Shown piece by piece: positions 1-8,387 of a stretch of DNA of 64,000 nt (its first letter is position 1; each line of letters begins with the position of its first letter). The position numbers were made by a program, and so were the translations under genes. The notes below the pieces were generated by a model, which worked only from the letters and a program-made list of their open reading frames with translations, did not search any database and was not told the origin of the DNA. The DNA is from Aldehydirespirator sp965203635 (GTDB lineage: Bacteria; Actinomycetota; Acidimicrobiia; Acidimicrobiales; Aldehydirespiratoraceae): positions 806,001 to 870,000 of the forward strand of contig OZ241903.1 of NCBI GenBank assembly GCA_965203635.1, in the 5' to 3' direction.

Positions 1-662
1 ATCTTCTCGTCGGTGAGCCGGGCACCGTCGATCTCGGCGTGCACCAGCTCCGACAGCAGGTCGCCGGTGGGCTCGATCCGTCTGGCTTCCACCAAGGGCT
101 CCAGGTAGTCGCGCATGGCCTGGGACGCGGCCCGTCCCTCCTCGGGGTACAGCGGCCCGTAGTTGATCCGCACGGCCCAGTCGTTGAACTGCTCGTGATC
201 CTCCGTGGGCACGCCCACGATCCCGCAGATCACCTGCACCGGGAACCTGCTGGTGACCTGGGCCACCAGGTCGGCCCGGCCCGTCGGGGCTATGGCATCC
301 AGCAGCGTCTCGATCACGGGCTCCACCAGCTCGCCCCGCCACCGCTCCAGCGTCGAGCGGCGGAAGGCGTAAGCAACCAGGTTGCGGTAGCGGCGATGCT
401 CGTCGCCGTCGAGCCCGAGCATCAACTCCCCCATGTAGGGCCGCATGACCTCACCGTTGATCGACGCCGAGAACGAGCGCCAGTCCCGCAGCACGCGGTC
501 GGCGTCGGCCCAGGTCGTGACCGTGAACCTCGGAAGCGCGGGATCCTCGGTGAAGCTGAACCCCTCCTCCCGGATGACGGGACAATGCCGGCGGGCATGG
601 TCCCACTGGCCGTAAGGCTGAGCGGAGTCCCACTCGTCATAAGGAGGCGCCGAGTAGTCCAT
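1..662 (-). CDS. cytochrome P450, N-terminal part (runs off left edge)
   Basis: About 220 residues are visible, and the frame is open to the left edge. My own translation begins MDYSAPPYDEWD. It shows the bacterial P450 N-terminal fold, with the C-helix heme-propionate motif GLDGDEHRRYRNL near residues 83-95, preceded by WADADRVLRDWRSFSA. The I-helix, ExxR and heme-Cys regions lie outside the window, so monooxygenase activity is inferred from the family. The ATG at 662 is chosen. An in-frame GTG at 674 with GGAGG about 8 nt ahead is an equally good start and would add four residues. It lies 56 nt downstream of a CoA-transferase on the same strand, followed upstream by an amidohydrolase, which suggests oxidative attack on a hydrophobic substrate that is then handled as a CoA ester. 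Confidence 0.9.
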   Translation of the reverse strand, partial: MDYSAPPYDEWDSAQPYGQWDHARRHCPVIREEGFSFTEDPALPRFTVTTWADADRVLRDWRSFSASINGEVMRPYMGELMLGLDGDEHRRYRNLVAYAFRRSTLERWRGELVEPVIETLLDAIAPTGRADLVAQVTSRFPVQVICGIVGVPTEDHEQFNDWAVRINYGPLYPEEGRAASQAMRDYLEPLVEARRIEPTGDLLSELVHAEIDGARLTDEK

Positions 663-718
663 CTCGGTCCCCACGCCCCCGACCTCCACCTCGGCGCCCA
701 CGCTGCGACCCTGGGGGC

Positions 719-1942
719 TCACAGGATGGCGCCGCGCGACTTGAGGTCGGCGATGTCGTCCCAGTCGATGCCGAGCTCGGCCAGCACCAGCTCGGTGTGC
801 TCTCCCAGCTCCGGCGCCCGGTCCACTTCCACCGGGGTCTCGTCGAACTGGGCGGGGCTGGCCACGAGCTGAACCGGATTCCCGGCGCCGTCCTCCATGG
901 CGGGCAGGTAGTTGTTGGCCACCACCTGGGGGTCGTCGTAGAGCTCGGCCAGGGTCTGGAACGGGGTCCACACCCCGTCGAAGTCGGCCAGTCGCTCCTT
1001 CCACTCGTCGAGGGTGCGTCCAGAGAAGGCTTCGTCGATGATGTCGATGCACTCCGGTCCGTTCATCGAGCGGGCCTCGGAGGTGTTGAACCGCTCGTCG
1101 TCCACCAGGATCGGCCGCTCCAAGCGGACCGCGAAGTCGTCCCAGTACCGGTCGCTCTGGAGCAGGATGAGGCTGATGTAGCGGTCGTCGGCGGTGCGGA
1201 ACACGCCCACCCCCGGATTGGGGTTCTTACGCCGGTCCCCCCGGGGCAGCGAGGTGAGCCCGAACAGCTTGGCCGCCACCACCAGCGGCGAGACCTGCCA
1301 GATTGCGGTGGCCAGCAGTGACACGTCGATCACGCTGGGCTGGCCGGTGCGCTCCCGCTTGAGCAGCGCCGCCGCGATGGCACCGGCCAGCGCCATGCCG
1401 CCCATCACGTCGCCGAAGGCCGGGGAGGGCTGGCCCTGGGGCCAGCCGGCCGCGTCCGGTGGGAACACCGCGGCCACCGCGCCCCGAGCCCAGAACGAGG
1501 CCCCATCGAAGCCGCCCTTCTCCGCGTCGGGACCGGCCGGACCCTGCCCGGTCCCCCGGGCGATGACGATGGACGGGTTGCGGGCCCGGATCGCCTCGTT
1601 GTCGATGCCCAGCCGGCGCCGCACCGGCTCCAGGTAGTTGGTGAGGAACACGTCGGCCGTCTCGACCAACTTCATCAGGGCTTCACGGCCGTCGGGGTGG
1701 GCGATGTTGAGTGCCACTGAGCGTTTCCCCCGGTTGGGCTGCTCGACCATGAAGTTCACGGTGCCGGCGGGGATCAGCCCGGAGGTGATCAGACCCCGCT
1801 GCGGGTCGCCGCCGGCCGGGTTCTCGACCTTGATGACGTCGGCGCCCCAGTCCACCAGCACCGACCCGCCCGAGGGAACGAACATCCAGGACGCGACCTC
1901 GACGACCCTGACACCCTCCAAGGGCCTCGACATGTCCGACAC
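719..1942 (-). CDS. CaiB/BaiF family III CoA-transferase
   Basis: 407 residues, the usual length for family III CoA-transferases, which move CoA between acyl groups through an aspartyl-CoA thioester. The N-terminus has the typical LEGVRVVEVASWMFVPSGG and WGADVIKVENPAGGDP segments (residues 8-46). The expected catalytic aspartate is D146 in GGFDGASFWARG. It sits between an amidohydrolase upstream (19 nt gap) and the P450 downstream, all on the minus strand, so the three probably form one catabolic operon. A second family member (16808-18010) is present in the window. The substrate cannot be deduced. Confidence 0.93.
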   Translation of the reverse strand: MSDMSRPLEGVRVVEVASWMFVPSGGSVLVDWGADVIKVENPAGGDPQRGLITSGLIPAGTVNFMVEQPNRGKRSVALNIAHPDGREALMKLVETADVFLTNYLEPVRRRLGIDNEAIRARNPSIVIARGTGQGPAGPDAEKGGFDGASFWARGAVAAVFPPDAAGWPQGQPSPAFGDVMGGMALAGAIAAALLKRERTGQPSVIDVSLLATAIWQVSPLVVAAKLFGLTSLPRGDRRKNPNPGVGVFRTADDRYISLILLQSDRYWDDFAVRLERPILVDDERFNTSEARSMNGPECIDIIDEAFSGRTLDEWKERLADFDGVWTPFQTLAELYDDPQVVANNYLPAMEDGAGNPVQLVASPAQFDETPVEVDRAPELGEHTELVLAELGIDWDDIADLKSRGAIL

Positions 1943-1960
1943 CTCAGGCTCGCGACGCGG

Positions 1961-3139
1961 TCAGACCGCCAGCAGTTCCTTCAGGTTGCCGCCCATGATC
2001 TTGGCCGCGTCGGCGGACGACAGCGAGGACGGCAGGTCGTCGTAGAAGCTCACGGGGTCGCCCAGGCCCTCCGGATGGGGGTAGTCGGAGCCGAACAGGA
2101 TCCGGTCGGGGCTCATGACATCGATCAGCCCCTCCAGCCCGTCCTCCCAGAACGGGTTGACGTAGACGTTGCGCCGGAACGCGTCCAGGGGATGCTCACC
2201 GAAGTCCTGGGGCAGCTTCTTGTAGACGTCCTCGAGCTTCTCCAGGAGGGGCTTCACCCACGTGCCGCCGTTCTCGATGGTGGCTATGCGCAGGTCCGGG
2301 AACCGGGTGAAGGCCCCGTGGCAGATCATGGCGGTCATCATGTCGCTGATGGCCCGGTTCTGCATCACCAGCAGGCGCAGCGGGTTGGGCTTGAACGGCA
2401 GGAACTCGGTCCTCCCTTCCCAGATCGACGCCAGGTCGGCATAGCCGGAGTCCGACGAGTGCATGCCTACCAGCACGCCGGCCTCCTGCACGCGCGCCCA
2501 GAACGGATCGAACTCGGGCAAGCCCGGCGAGCGCGGCCCCCGCAGGCCCCAGGCCGGGGCCGGCCGGATCAGGATGCAGCGAGCGCCCCGCTCCAGGCAC
2601 CACTCCAGCTCCTCGATGGCCTTCTCCACGATGGGCAGGGTGATGATGGGAGTGGCGAAGATCCGGTCGTGGAAGTTGAACGTCCACTCGTCGTAGATCC
2701 ATTCGTTGAGCGAGTGGACGACGACGTGAGTCAGGTCGGGGTCGTCGCGCATCCGCTCCTCGAGCAGGCTGGCCAGCGTCGGGAACATCAGCGAGCCCTG
2801 GATGCCGAGCTCGTCGAGGTGGGGCAGGCGAGCCTCGGCGTTGCGGGCCCAGTCGGGGCAGCGGATCGGCTTGCCGAAGATCTCCCGCAGGCTCTTGCCT
2901 TCCGGGTTGCCGTGGCGGTAGTACTCCTCCTGCGCCCCCGGCGGGGCCACCACCTCGAAGGTGGGGTTGGGGATGTACTCCGATATCAGGCCCTTGATGG
3001 CGATCTTGGTGCGGCCGTCGACCTGCACGTAGCGGATGGCGCCCTTGTAGTCGGCGGGAAGATACCGGGTGAAGGCGTCCTCCGTCTCGTACATGTGGTT
3101 GTCGGAGTCGTATACCGGAAAGCCGAGGTCGCGGGCCAC
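1961..3139 (-). CDS. amidohydrolase family 2 (TIM-barrel metal-dependent hydrolase)
   Basis: 392 residues. Amidohydrolase_2 (PF04909-like) signatures are visible: an N-terminal metal-site strand VYDSDNHMYE (residues 9-18), a central HSSDSGY and the C-terminal RILFGSDYPHPEGL, in which the Asp is the usual catalytic metal ligand. Members are hydrolases or decarboxylases of cyclic or aromatic acids. The GTG at 3139 is chosen because AAGGAGG lies 8 nt upstream and because the reading frame before it runs into the divergent ligase gene. It starts the minus-strand operon with the CoA-transferase and P450. The promoter region it shares with the ligase contains a perfect inverted repeat (3191-3211). 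Confidence 0.88.
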   Translation of the reverse strand: MARDLGFPVYDSDNHMYETEDAFTRYLPADYKGAIRYVQVDGRTKIAIKGLISEYIPNPTFEVVAPPGAQEEYYRHGNPEGKSLREIFGKPIRCPDWARNAEARLPHLDELGIQGSLMFPTLASLLEERMRDDPDLTHVVVHSLNEWIYDEWTFNFHDRIFATPIITLPIVEKAIEELEWCLERGARCILIRPAPAWGLRGPRSPGLPEFDPFWARVQEAGVLVGMHSSDSGYADLASIWEGRTEFLPFKPNPLRLLVMQNRAISDMMTAMICHGAFTRFPDLRIATIENGGTWVKPLLEKLEDVYKKLPQDFGEHPLDAFRRNVYVNPFWEDGLEGLIDVMSPDRILFGSDYPHPEGLGDPVSFYDDLPSSLSSADAAKIMGGNLKELLAV

Positions 3140-3213
3140 GACGGTCCCCTCCTTGCCGCCTGGGTTCGTAGGGTTAGGGTACCGGTCGCCAGTGAGCGTT
3201 CTACGCTCACTGG
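3140..3213. promoter_or_regulatory. divergent promoter with perfect 9-3-9 inverted-repeat operator
   Basis: Positions 3191-3211 form a perfect inverted repeat: AGTGAGCGT, centre TCT, ACGCTCACT. The right arm contains TACGCT (3202-3207), a -10-like hexamer ending 6 nt before the GTG start of the ligase, so a bound repressor would cover that promoter. The minus-strand amidohydrolase has its own Shine-Dalgarno at about 3147-3153. The symmetry and size resemble TetR-type operators of acyl-CoA-responsive regulators. No regulator gene adjoins. Confidence 0.6.
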
Positions 3214-4884
3214 GTGGCAGTTTCCGACCCGGGAGCGCGCCGGTTCCGCAAACCGGGTTACGAGCCGACGGCGGACCGGTTCGTGCGGCATGTGGCTGGT
3301 GAATGGGAAGACCGCGACCTGGTGGTGCTGGGTGAACGGCGGCTGAGCTACCGGGAGTTGGAGGTTGAGTCGAGGCGCCTGGGACGGGCCTTGCTGGCCA
3401 GCGGCGTGACGAGGGGCTGTCGGGTGGGGCTGCTGGCACCCAACGGGCCTGAGTGGGTGGTGGCGTGGCTGGCCGCGGCCCGGATCGGGGCTCTGGTGGT
3501 GCTGCTCAACACGTTCCACCAGGCCCGGGAACTGGGCTGGGCGCTGGCCCACTGCGACGCAGAGGTGCTGTTCACCGTGGACCGGTACCTGAGCCACGAC
3601 TACGCCGCCCGGCTGGAGGAAGCAGTGGATGGCCTCAGTGACCAGCGTCGCGAGGCCATCGACTCCAGCAGCCATCCGAGTCTGCGGGCGGCGTGGATGT
3701 GGAGCCCGACCGGGACCACGCCGGCCTGGGCGGGATCGATGGACGACCTGCTGGCCCGATCGGACGAGGTCTCCTCCGAGCAGTTCGAGGCGGCAGCCGA
3801 CGGCGTCGAGCCGCAGGATCCGATGGTGGTCATCTACACCTCCGGCAGCACCTCCGAGCCCAAGGGCGTGGTCCACTCCCAGACCTCGGTGATCGTCCAT
3901 CCGTTCAACCTGCTGCAGTTCCGCGACTTGGCCTGCGGCGACGTGCTCTACACACCGATGCCGCTGTTCTGGGTCGGCGGCCTGTCCTACGTGCTGGTCA
4001 GCGCCATGCACACCGGGGCGGCCGTCGTGTTCGAGGAGCGCTTCGAGCCCGGAGGCACGCTGGAGCTGATCGAGCGTCGACGGGTGACCCACATGGTCGG
4101 CTGGCCCCACATCGCCAAGGCGCTCGTCGAGCACCCGTCCTTCGGCGAGCGGGACCTGTCCTCGATCAGGGGCGGCAGCTTCGACGAGATGCTGCCAGTA
4201 CACCTCCGGGTCAGCGATCCCCGTAGGAAGGCCACATCGCTGGGCATGACCGAGTCGCTCGGCCCCCACTCGATCGAGCCGCTGCACGTCGAGCTGCCCG
4301 AGGGCAAGGAGGACTCGTTCGGCCGCAGCGTCCCCGGCATCGAGCACCGCATAGTCGATCCCGGCACCGGCGACGAGTTGCCGGCCGGCCAGGCCGGCGA
4401 GATCTGGATCCGGGGCTACTCGCTGATGCTGGGGCTGCTCGGACGAGACCCTGCGGACGTCTTCGAGCCCGGCGGCTGGTACCGCACCGGTGACCGCGGC
4501 CTCCTCGACCCGGACGGCCACCTGTTCTTCCAGGGCCGGCTGGGCACCGTGATCAAGGCGGGGGGAACCAATGTGGCGCCCCGCGAGGTCGAACTCGCGA
4601 TCGAGTCGCATCCCGGCGTGATGCACGCCTTCGTGGTGGGCGTCCCCGCCGCCGACGGCAGGGGCGAGGCCGTGGCCGCCGCGGTGGTGGCCAAGCCGGG
4701 CACCGCCCTCGATCCGGCGGACTTGCAGGCCCGCCTCCGCGGTGAGATGGCGAGCTACAAGGTCCCCCGCCACATGGCCGTGTTCGCCGAGCAGCAGGAC
4801 CTGCCCTGGCTGGAGTCGGGCAAGATCGACCTCCAGGCCCTCCGCCGCCTGCTCACCGCCCGCTTCACCAACGAACCCGCATAG
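3214..4884 (+). CDS. acyl-CoA synthetase (AMP-forming, ANL superfamily)
   Basis: 556 residues. It activates a carboxylic acid to an acyl-adenylate and then to the CoA ester. The phosphate-binding loop YTSGSTSEPKGVVHS is at about 206-220, the A5-like GMTES segment near residue 345, the A7-A8 region GGWYRTGDRGLLDPDGH near 424-440, and the C-terminal adenylation lysine in ESGKIDL near 536. The start is GTG at 3214, with TACGCT ending 6 nt upstream and no Shine-Dalgarno, so it is probably leaderless. Divergent from the amidohydrolase/CoA-transferase/P450 operon across a likely shared operator, so probably part of the same pathway. The substrate class is unknown. Confidence 0.92.
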   Translation: MAVSDPGARRFRKPGYEPTADRFVRHVAGEWEDRDLVVLGERRLSYRELEVESRRLGRALLASGVTRGCRVGLLAPNGPEWVVAWLAAARIGALVVLLNTFHQARELGWALAHCDAEVLFTVDRYLSHDYAARLEEAVDGLSDQRREAIDSSSHPSLRAAWMWSPTGTTPAWAGSMDDLLARSDEVSSEQFEAAADGVEPQDPMVVIYTSGSTSEPKGVVHSQTSVIVHPFNLLQFRDLACGDVLYTPMPLFWVGGLSYVLVSAMHTGAAVVFEERFEPGGTLELIERRRVTHMVGWPHIAKALVEHPSFGERDLSSIRGGSFDEMLPVHLRVSDPRRKATSLGMTESLGPHSIEPLHVELPEGKEDSFGRSVPGIEHRIVDPGTGDELPAGQAGEIWIRGYSLMLGLLGRDPADVFEPGGWYRTGDRGLLDPDGHLFFQGRLGTVIKAGGTNVAPREVELAIESHPGVMHAFVVGVPAADGRGEAVAAAVVAKPGTALDPADLQARLRGEMASYKVPRHMAVFAEQQDLPWLESGKIDLQALRRLLTARFTNEPA

Positions 4885-4886
4885 CG

Positions 4887-4910
4887 CATCTCCTCTAGTG
4901 GTAGGAGATG
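4887..4910. terminator. bidirectional hairpin between convergent genes
   Basis: Perfect 8-bp stem, CATCTCCT (4887-4894) pairing with AGGAGATG (4903-4910), with an 8-nt loop. It lies at the convergent ends of the acyl-CoA synthetase and the ABC permease, and overlaps the last codons of the permease. No long U-tract on either side. Confidence 0.55.
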
Positions 4911-7474
4911 GCCTCCAGCAGGTCGATGCGGTTGGCCCGGCGGGCCGGGACGAGAGCAGCCAGCAGGCCGGCCACCGCGGCCACGATCAGGTAGAGCACC
5001 ATGGTCGACCACGGCACGGCCACAGAGGAGATGAGCGCGCCGGGGAGCGACGCGGCCGCGATCAGGCCGGTCACCGTCCCGGTGGCGACGCCGACAACCC
5101 CGCCGAAGACGGCCACGATCACGCCCTCCAGGAGGATCGCGGCCCGGATCTGACGTCGGGACATGCCCACGGCCCTCAGCAGCCCGATCTCACGGGTCCG
5201 CTCGAACACCGACAGCGCCATCGTGTTGGAGAAGCCCATCACCGCGATGAGCAGTGCGATGAGCAAGAACACGTTTATCACCGCCAGCAGCGAGTCGACC
5301 TGCACGGCCCTGCTCTCGCGGTACTCGACCTGGTCGCGCACCTCGATCTGCGGGAAGTCGGCCAGTGACGACTCCAGCGCGGCCCGGGCGTCGTCGGGGC
5401 CGGCACCCGCCGCGGTGACTGCGGTGACCAGGCTCAACTGGTTGCCGACGATGTAGCGCTCCCAGTCCTGGAGGTCGATGACCCAGGACCCCACCACCGA
5501 GTCCTCGGTATGGAGCGCGACCACGTTGAAGGTGCCCTCCCGCAGGCTGGAGAACTCCAGGTCCACCTGATCGCCCACGGCCAGGCCGAGTTCGTCGGCG
5601 TCGTCGACATGCACCATCGCATCGCCGGGGCCGGCCCCGGCCAGGCTGCCGGACACCACGCCCGGCTCCACGTGGCCGGAGAACGAGGCGAGGTCGGCAG
5701 CCGCGAGCACATGTTCGTTCCCGTCGGCGGTGCGCACCCCGCCGGTCCGGAACCGGAAGGCCTCCACCGACTCCAGTTCGGGCAGTTGGGCCATCGCCTG
5801 CAGGGCCTCTGGACTGAAGACCAGTTCGAGGTTCTCGCAGGTGCCGGAGCACATCATCCAGTCGGCCAGAACCGACTCCTCCAACTGGTCGTCGAGGGTC
5901 TGCTTGAACGAGGTACCGAGCACGGTGACCAGAGACACCATGGCCAGCCCGATCATCAGTGCCGAGGCGGTGGTCGCGGTGCGGCGGGGGTTGCGGGCCG
6001 CGTTCAGCCGGGCGAGGCGCCCGTTCAACGTGAAGATCCGGGCGGCCGGCCACCCCAGCACCTCCGAGAGGGGTCCGGCGACGGCGGGGCTACAGATGTT
6101 GACGCCCAGCAGCATGCACAGCGCTCCCAGGCCGATGAGCAGGATGATCCCGGATGGGGGGAACTCCGCCAGCAGGCCCACCGACAGCAGCACCAATCCC
6201 GTCACCCCGACCACCGATCCGACGATGATCGACCGGCGCTGGCTGTAGGTGTCGATCTCGGCATCGTGGGCCAGCGCCACCATGGGCGTCACCCGGCGGG
6301 CCCGCATCGCCGGCCACATGGCGGAGACCAGGGTCAAGCCGATGCCGAGCACCAGCGCGGCAACCACCGTCCCGCTGCTGACGACCAGTTCCGGCTTGAT
6401 CACGCCGGCGCCTGCCAGTGACAGAACGCCGGTGATGGCTCTGGACACCAGCAGGCCGAGGCCGAACCCGGCAACGGTGGCCACCACGCCCATCACCAGG
6501 GCCTCCAACCCCACCGAGGCGACAACTTGGCGCCGGTCGGCTCCCAGCACCCGGAGCAGGGCGAGCTCCTTGATGCGTTGGCCCGTCACCAGAGTGAACG
6601 TGTTGTAGGTGATGAACGCCGAGATGACCAGCACGATGACGGCGAAGGCAACCAGGGCGTTGCGGAAGAGGTCCACAAGCTCGCTGAACTCCTGGTCGCG
6701 GGCTTCCACCTGCTCCTGCTGGTCGAGTACCACGATGGAGGGGCCAAGGGCCCGTTCGATCGATGCGGTGACCTCGGCCTGGGAGGTCCCCGGCGAGAGC
6801 CGCACGTCGATCAGGTCGTAGCCGCCCCCGCCGTGCAGGACCTCCCGGGCCGTGCCCATCTCCCAGGCAACGAGCTGGAACCCGAGCGCCACGTCGGGTT
6901 CCATGAAGTAGAAGTGGCCGACCAGTTCGAAGGAGTGGGTGCCGCTGGGGGTGGAGACCCGGTACCGCTCGCCGATCCAGAAGCCGAATTCAGCCGCGGT
7001 CTGGTGATCCATGACGAACTCGTCGGGCCCCGAGGGCGGGCGGCTGACGCCATCGTCGAGCATGAAGACCCTGCCCAGCGACTCGTCCTCCGGCCAGCCC
7101 ATCCCGGCTTGCTGACTGAACCCGGGGTCGAGGGCGTTGCCGTCGGCGTCGATGGCCACCACGCTGAACTCGGACACCGCGCCGGCCACGGCCTCCACAC
7201 CGTCGACAGCCGCCAGCTCGTCCTTCAACGAGGGGTCGAGCAGGGGCAGATCCTGCCACTGGTCGGCCGCCTCCGAACTGGACTGCGAGCGGATCGAGAG
7301 GTCGACGTGGTCGTACAGCCTCTCGGACAGGCCGCTCAGGGAGGCGCGGAGCCCGTCGGTGTTGATCAGGACGCCGACGGTGAGGGCCACCCCGGCCACC
7401 ACCGCGAGCGTGGTCAGCCCGAACCGGACCTTCGTTCCGGCGATGTTGCGCAGGCTGTAGCGCAGCAGGATCAT
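4895..7474 (-). CDS. ABC transporter permease, double FtsX domain (MacB/LolCE-like)
   Basis: 859 residues. The architecture is an N-terminal TM (about 12-32), a large extracytoplasmic MacB_PCD-like domain, an FtsX core with three or four TMs (about 270-400), two further TMs near 420-465, a second TM near 495 leading into a second periplasmic domain, and a C-terminal FtsX core (about 725-850) with the EREIGLLRAVGMSRRQIR-type segment. Such fused permeases work with a LolD/MacB ATPase in export or mechanotransmission rather than import. It lies 19 nt downstream of its ATPase. The cargo cannot be predicted. Confidence 0.92.
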   Translation of the reverse strand: MILLRYSLRNIAGTKVRFGLTTLAVVAGVALTVGVLINTDGLRASLSGLSERLYDHVDLSIRSQSSSEAADQWQDLPLLDPSLKDELAAVDGVEAVAGAVSEFSVVAIDADGNALDPGFSQQAGMGWPEDESLGRVFMLDDGVSRPPSGPDEFVMDHQTAAEFGFWIGERYRVSTPSGTHSFELVGHFYFMEPDVALGFQLVAWEMGTAREVLHGGGGYDLIDVRLSPGTSQAEVTASIERALGPSIVVLDQQEQVEARDQEFSELVDLFRNALVAFAVIVLVISAFITYNTFTLVTGQRIKELALLRVLGADRRQVVASVGLEALVMGVVATVAGFGLGLLVSRAITGVLSLAGAGVIKPELVVSSGTVVAALVLGIGLTLVSAMWPAMRARRVTPMVALAHDAEIDTYSQRRSIIVGSVVGVTGLVLLSVGLLAEFPPSGIILLIGLGALCMLLGVNICSPAVAGPLSEVLGWPAARIFTLNGRLARLNAARNPRRTATTASALMIGLAMVSLVTVLGTSFKQTLDDQLEESVLADWMMCSGTCENLELVFSPEALQAMAQLPELESVEAFRFRTGGVRTADGNEHVLAAADLASFSGHVEPGVVSGSLAGAGPGDAMVHVDDADELGLAVGDQVDLEFSSLREGTFNVVALHTEDSVVGSWVIDLQDWERYIVGNQLSLVTAVTAAGAGPDDARAALESSLADFPQIEVRDQVEYRESRAVQVDSLLAVINVFLLIALLIAVMGFSNTMALSVFERTREIGLLRAVGMSRRQIRAAILLEGVIVAVFGGVVGVATGTVTGLIAAASLPGALISSVAVPWSTMVLYLIVAAVAGLLAALVPARRANRIDLLEAISYH

Positions 7475-7493
7475 GGGCCTGCTACTGGGTGCG

Positions 7494-8324
7494 TCACTCG
7501 TCCAGTTCTTCGAAGAACTCGAGGACCTGGTCCATCGTGGCCCCCTCGGGGATGCCCCGGATGAACTGGCCCACCTGAAGGATCTTCATGTAGTCGAGCA
7601 CCTGCTCGGCAGTGGGATTGATCAGCTCGCCCTTGAGGCCGCCGTCGGACAGGAACACGGTCCGGTCGGCGAACGACGCCGCCCTGGCGTCGTGGGTGAC
7701 CATCACGATGGTCTGGCCCAGATCGTCCACCGCTTTGCGCATGAATCGCAGCACATCGGTGCCTGACCGGGAGTCGAGGTTGCCGGTGGGCTCATCGGCG
7801 AATACGACTTCCGGCTTGCTGGCCAGCGCCCTCGACACCGCCACCCGCTGCTGCTGGCCGCCGGAGAGTTCGTTGGGCCGGTGGGCCAGGCGGTCGCCCA
7901 GGCCGACGGTCGCAATCACGCTGTCCACCCACTCCTGGTCGGGCTCTCGCCGGGCCAGCTGGATGGGCAGGGTGATGTTCTCGATGGCGGTCAGCGTGGG
8001 CACCAGGTTGAAGGCCTGGAAGATGAACCCCACCCGGTCGCGCCGCAGCCTGGTCAACTCCTTGTCGGACAGGGTGCTCAGGTCGGTGCCGCCGATGTAG
8101 GCCCGGCCCTCGGTGAGGTCGTCGAGGGCGGCCATGCAGTGCATTAGCGTGGACTTGCCCGACCCTGACGGACCCATGATCGCGGTGAATCGGCCCTGCT
8201 CGAAGGTGATGCTCACCCCGTCGAGGGCCCGGACCTCGGTCACGCCCGATCCGTAGATCTTGACGGCGTCCACCGCGCGGGCCGCGGCAACCATCTCGGA
8301 CGACTCGACGGCAGCGTTGCTCAT
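7494..8324 (-). CDS. ABC transporter ATP-binding protein (MacB/LolD type)
   Basis: 276 residues. Walker A GPSGSGKST is at 51-59, the Q-loop in FIFQAFNLVPTLT, the signature LSGGQQQRV near 153, Walker B VVFADEPTGNLDS with the catalytic Glu, and an H-loop in MVTHDARAA. The MacB-family D-loop GNLDSRSG is present. A C-terminal extension of about 45 residues, rich in Glu and Asp (ending EFFEELDE), exceeds the minimal LolD length. It is first in a two-gene operon with the permease. The region between it and the next upstream gene (8325-8387) contains no recognisable leaderless -10 close to the start. Confidence 0.94.
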   Translation of the reverse strand: MSNAAVESSEMVAAARAVDAVKIYGSGVTEVRALDGVSITFEQGRFTAIMGPSGSGKSTLMHCMAALDDLTEGRAYIGGTDLSTLSDKELTRLRRDRVGFIFQAFNLVPTLTAIENITLPIQLARREPDQEWVDSVIATVGLGDRLAHRPNELSGGQQQRVAVSRALASKPEVVFADEPTGNLDSRSGTDVLRFMRKAVDDLGQTIVMVTHDARAASFADRTVFLSDGGLKGELINPTAEQVLDYMKILQVGQFIRGIPEGATMDQVLEFFEELDE

Positions 8325-8387
8325 GACTCTGGCACGTCGTTCAGCCTTCTCGCCGCTCGCCTTGTAGTAGCTAGCATCATAGGAGAC

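Noticed and set aside
2075..4773. Long open frames antisense to the amidohydrolase and ligase genes
   Set aside because: Low-complexity His/Arg/Gly/Pro-rich translations typical of high-GC shadow frames; the opposite strands have clear protein families.
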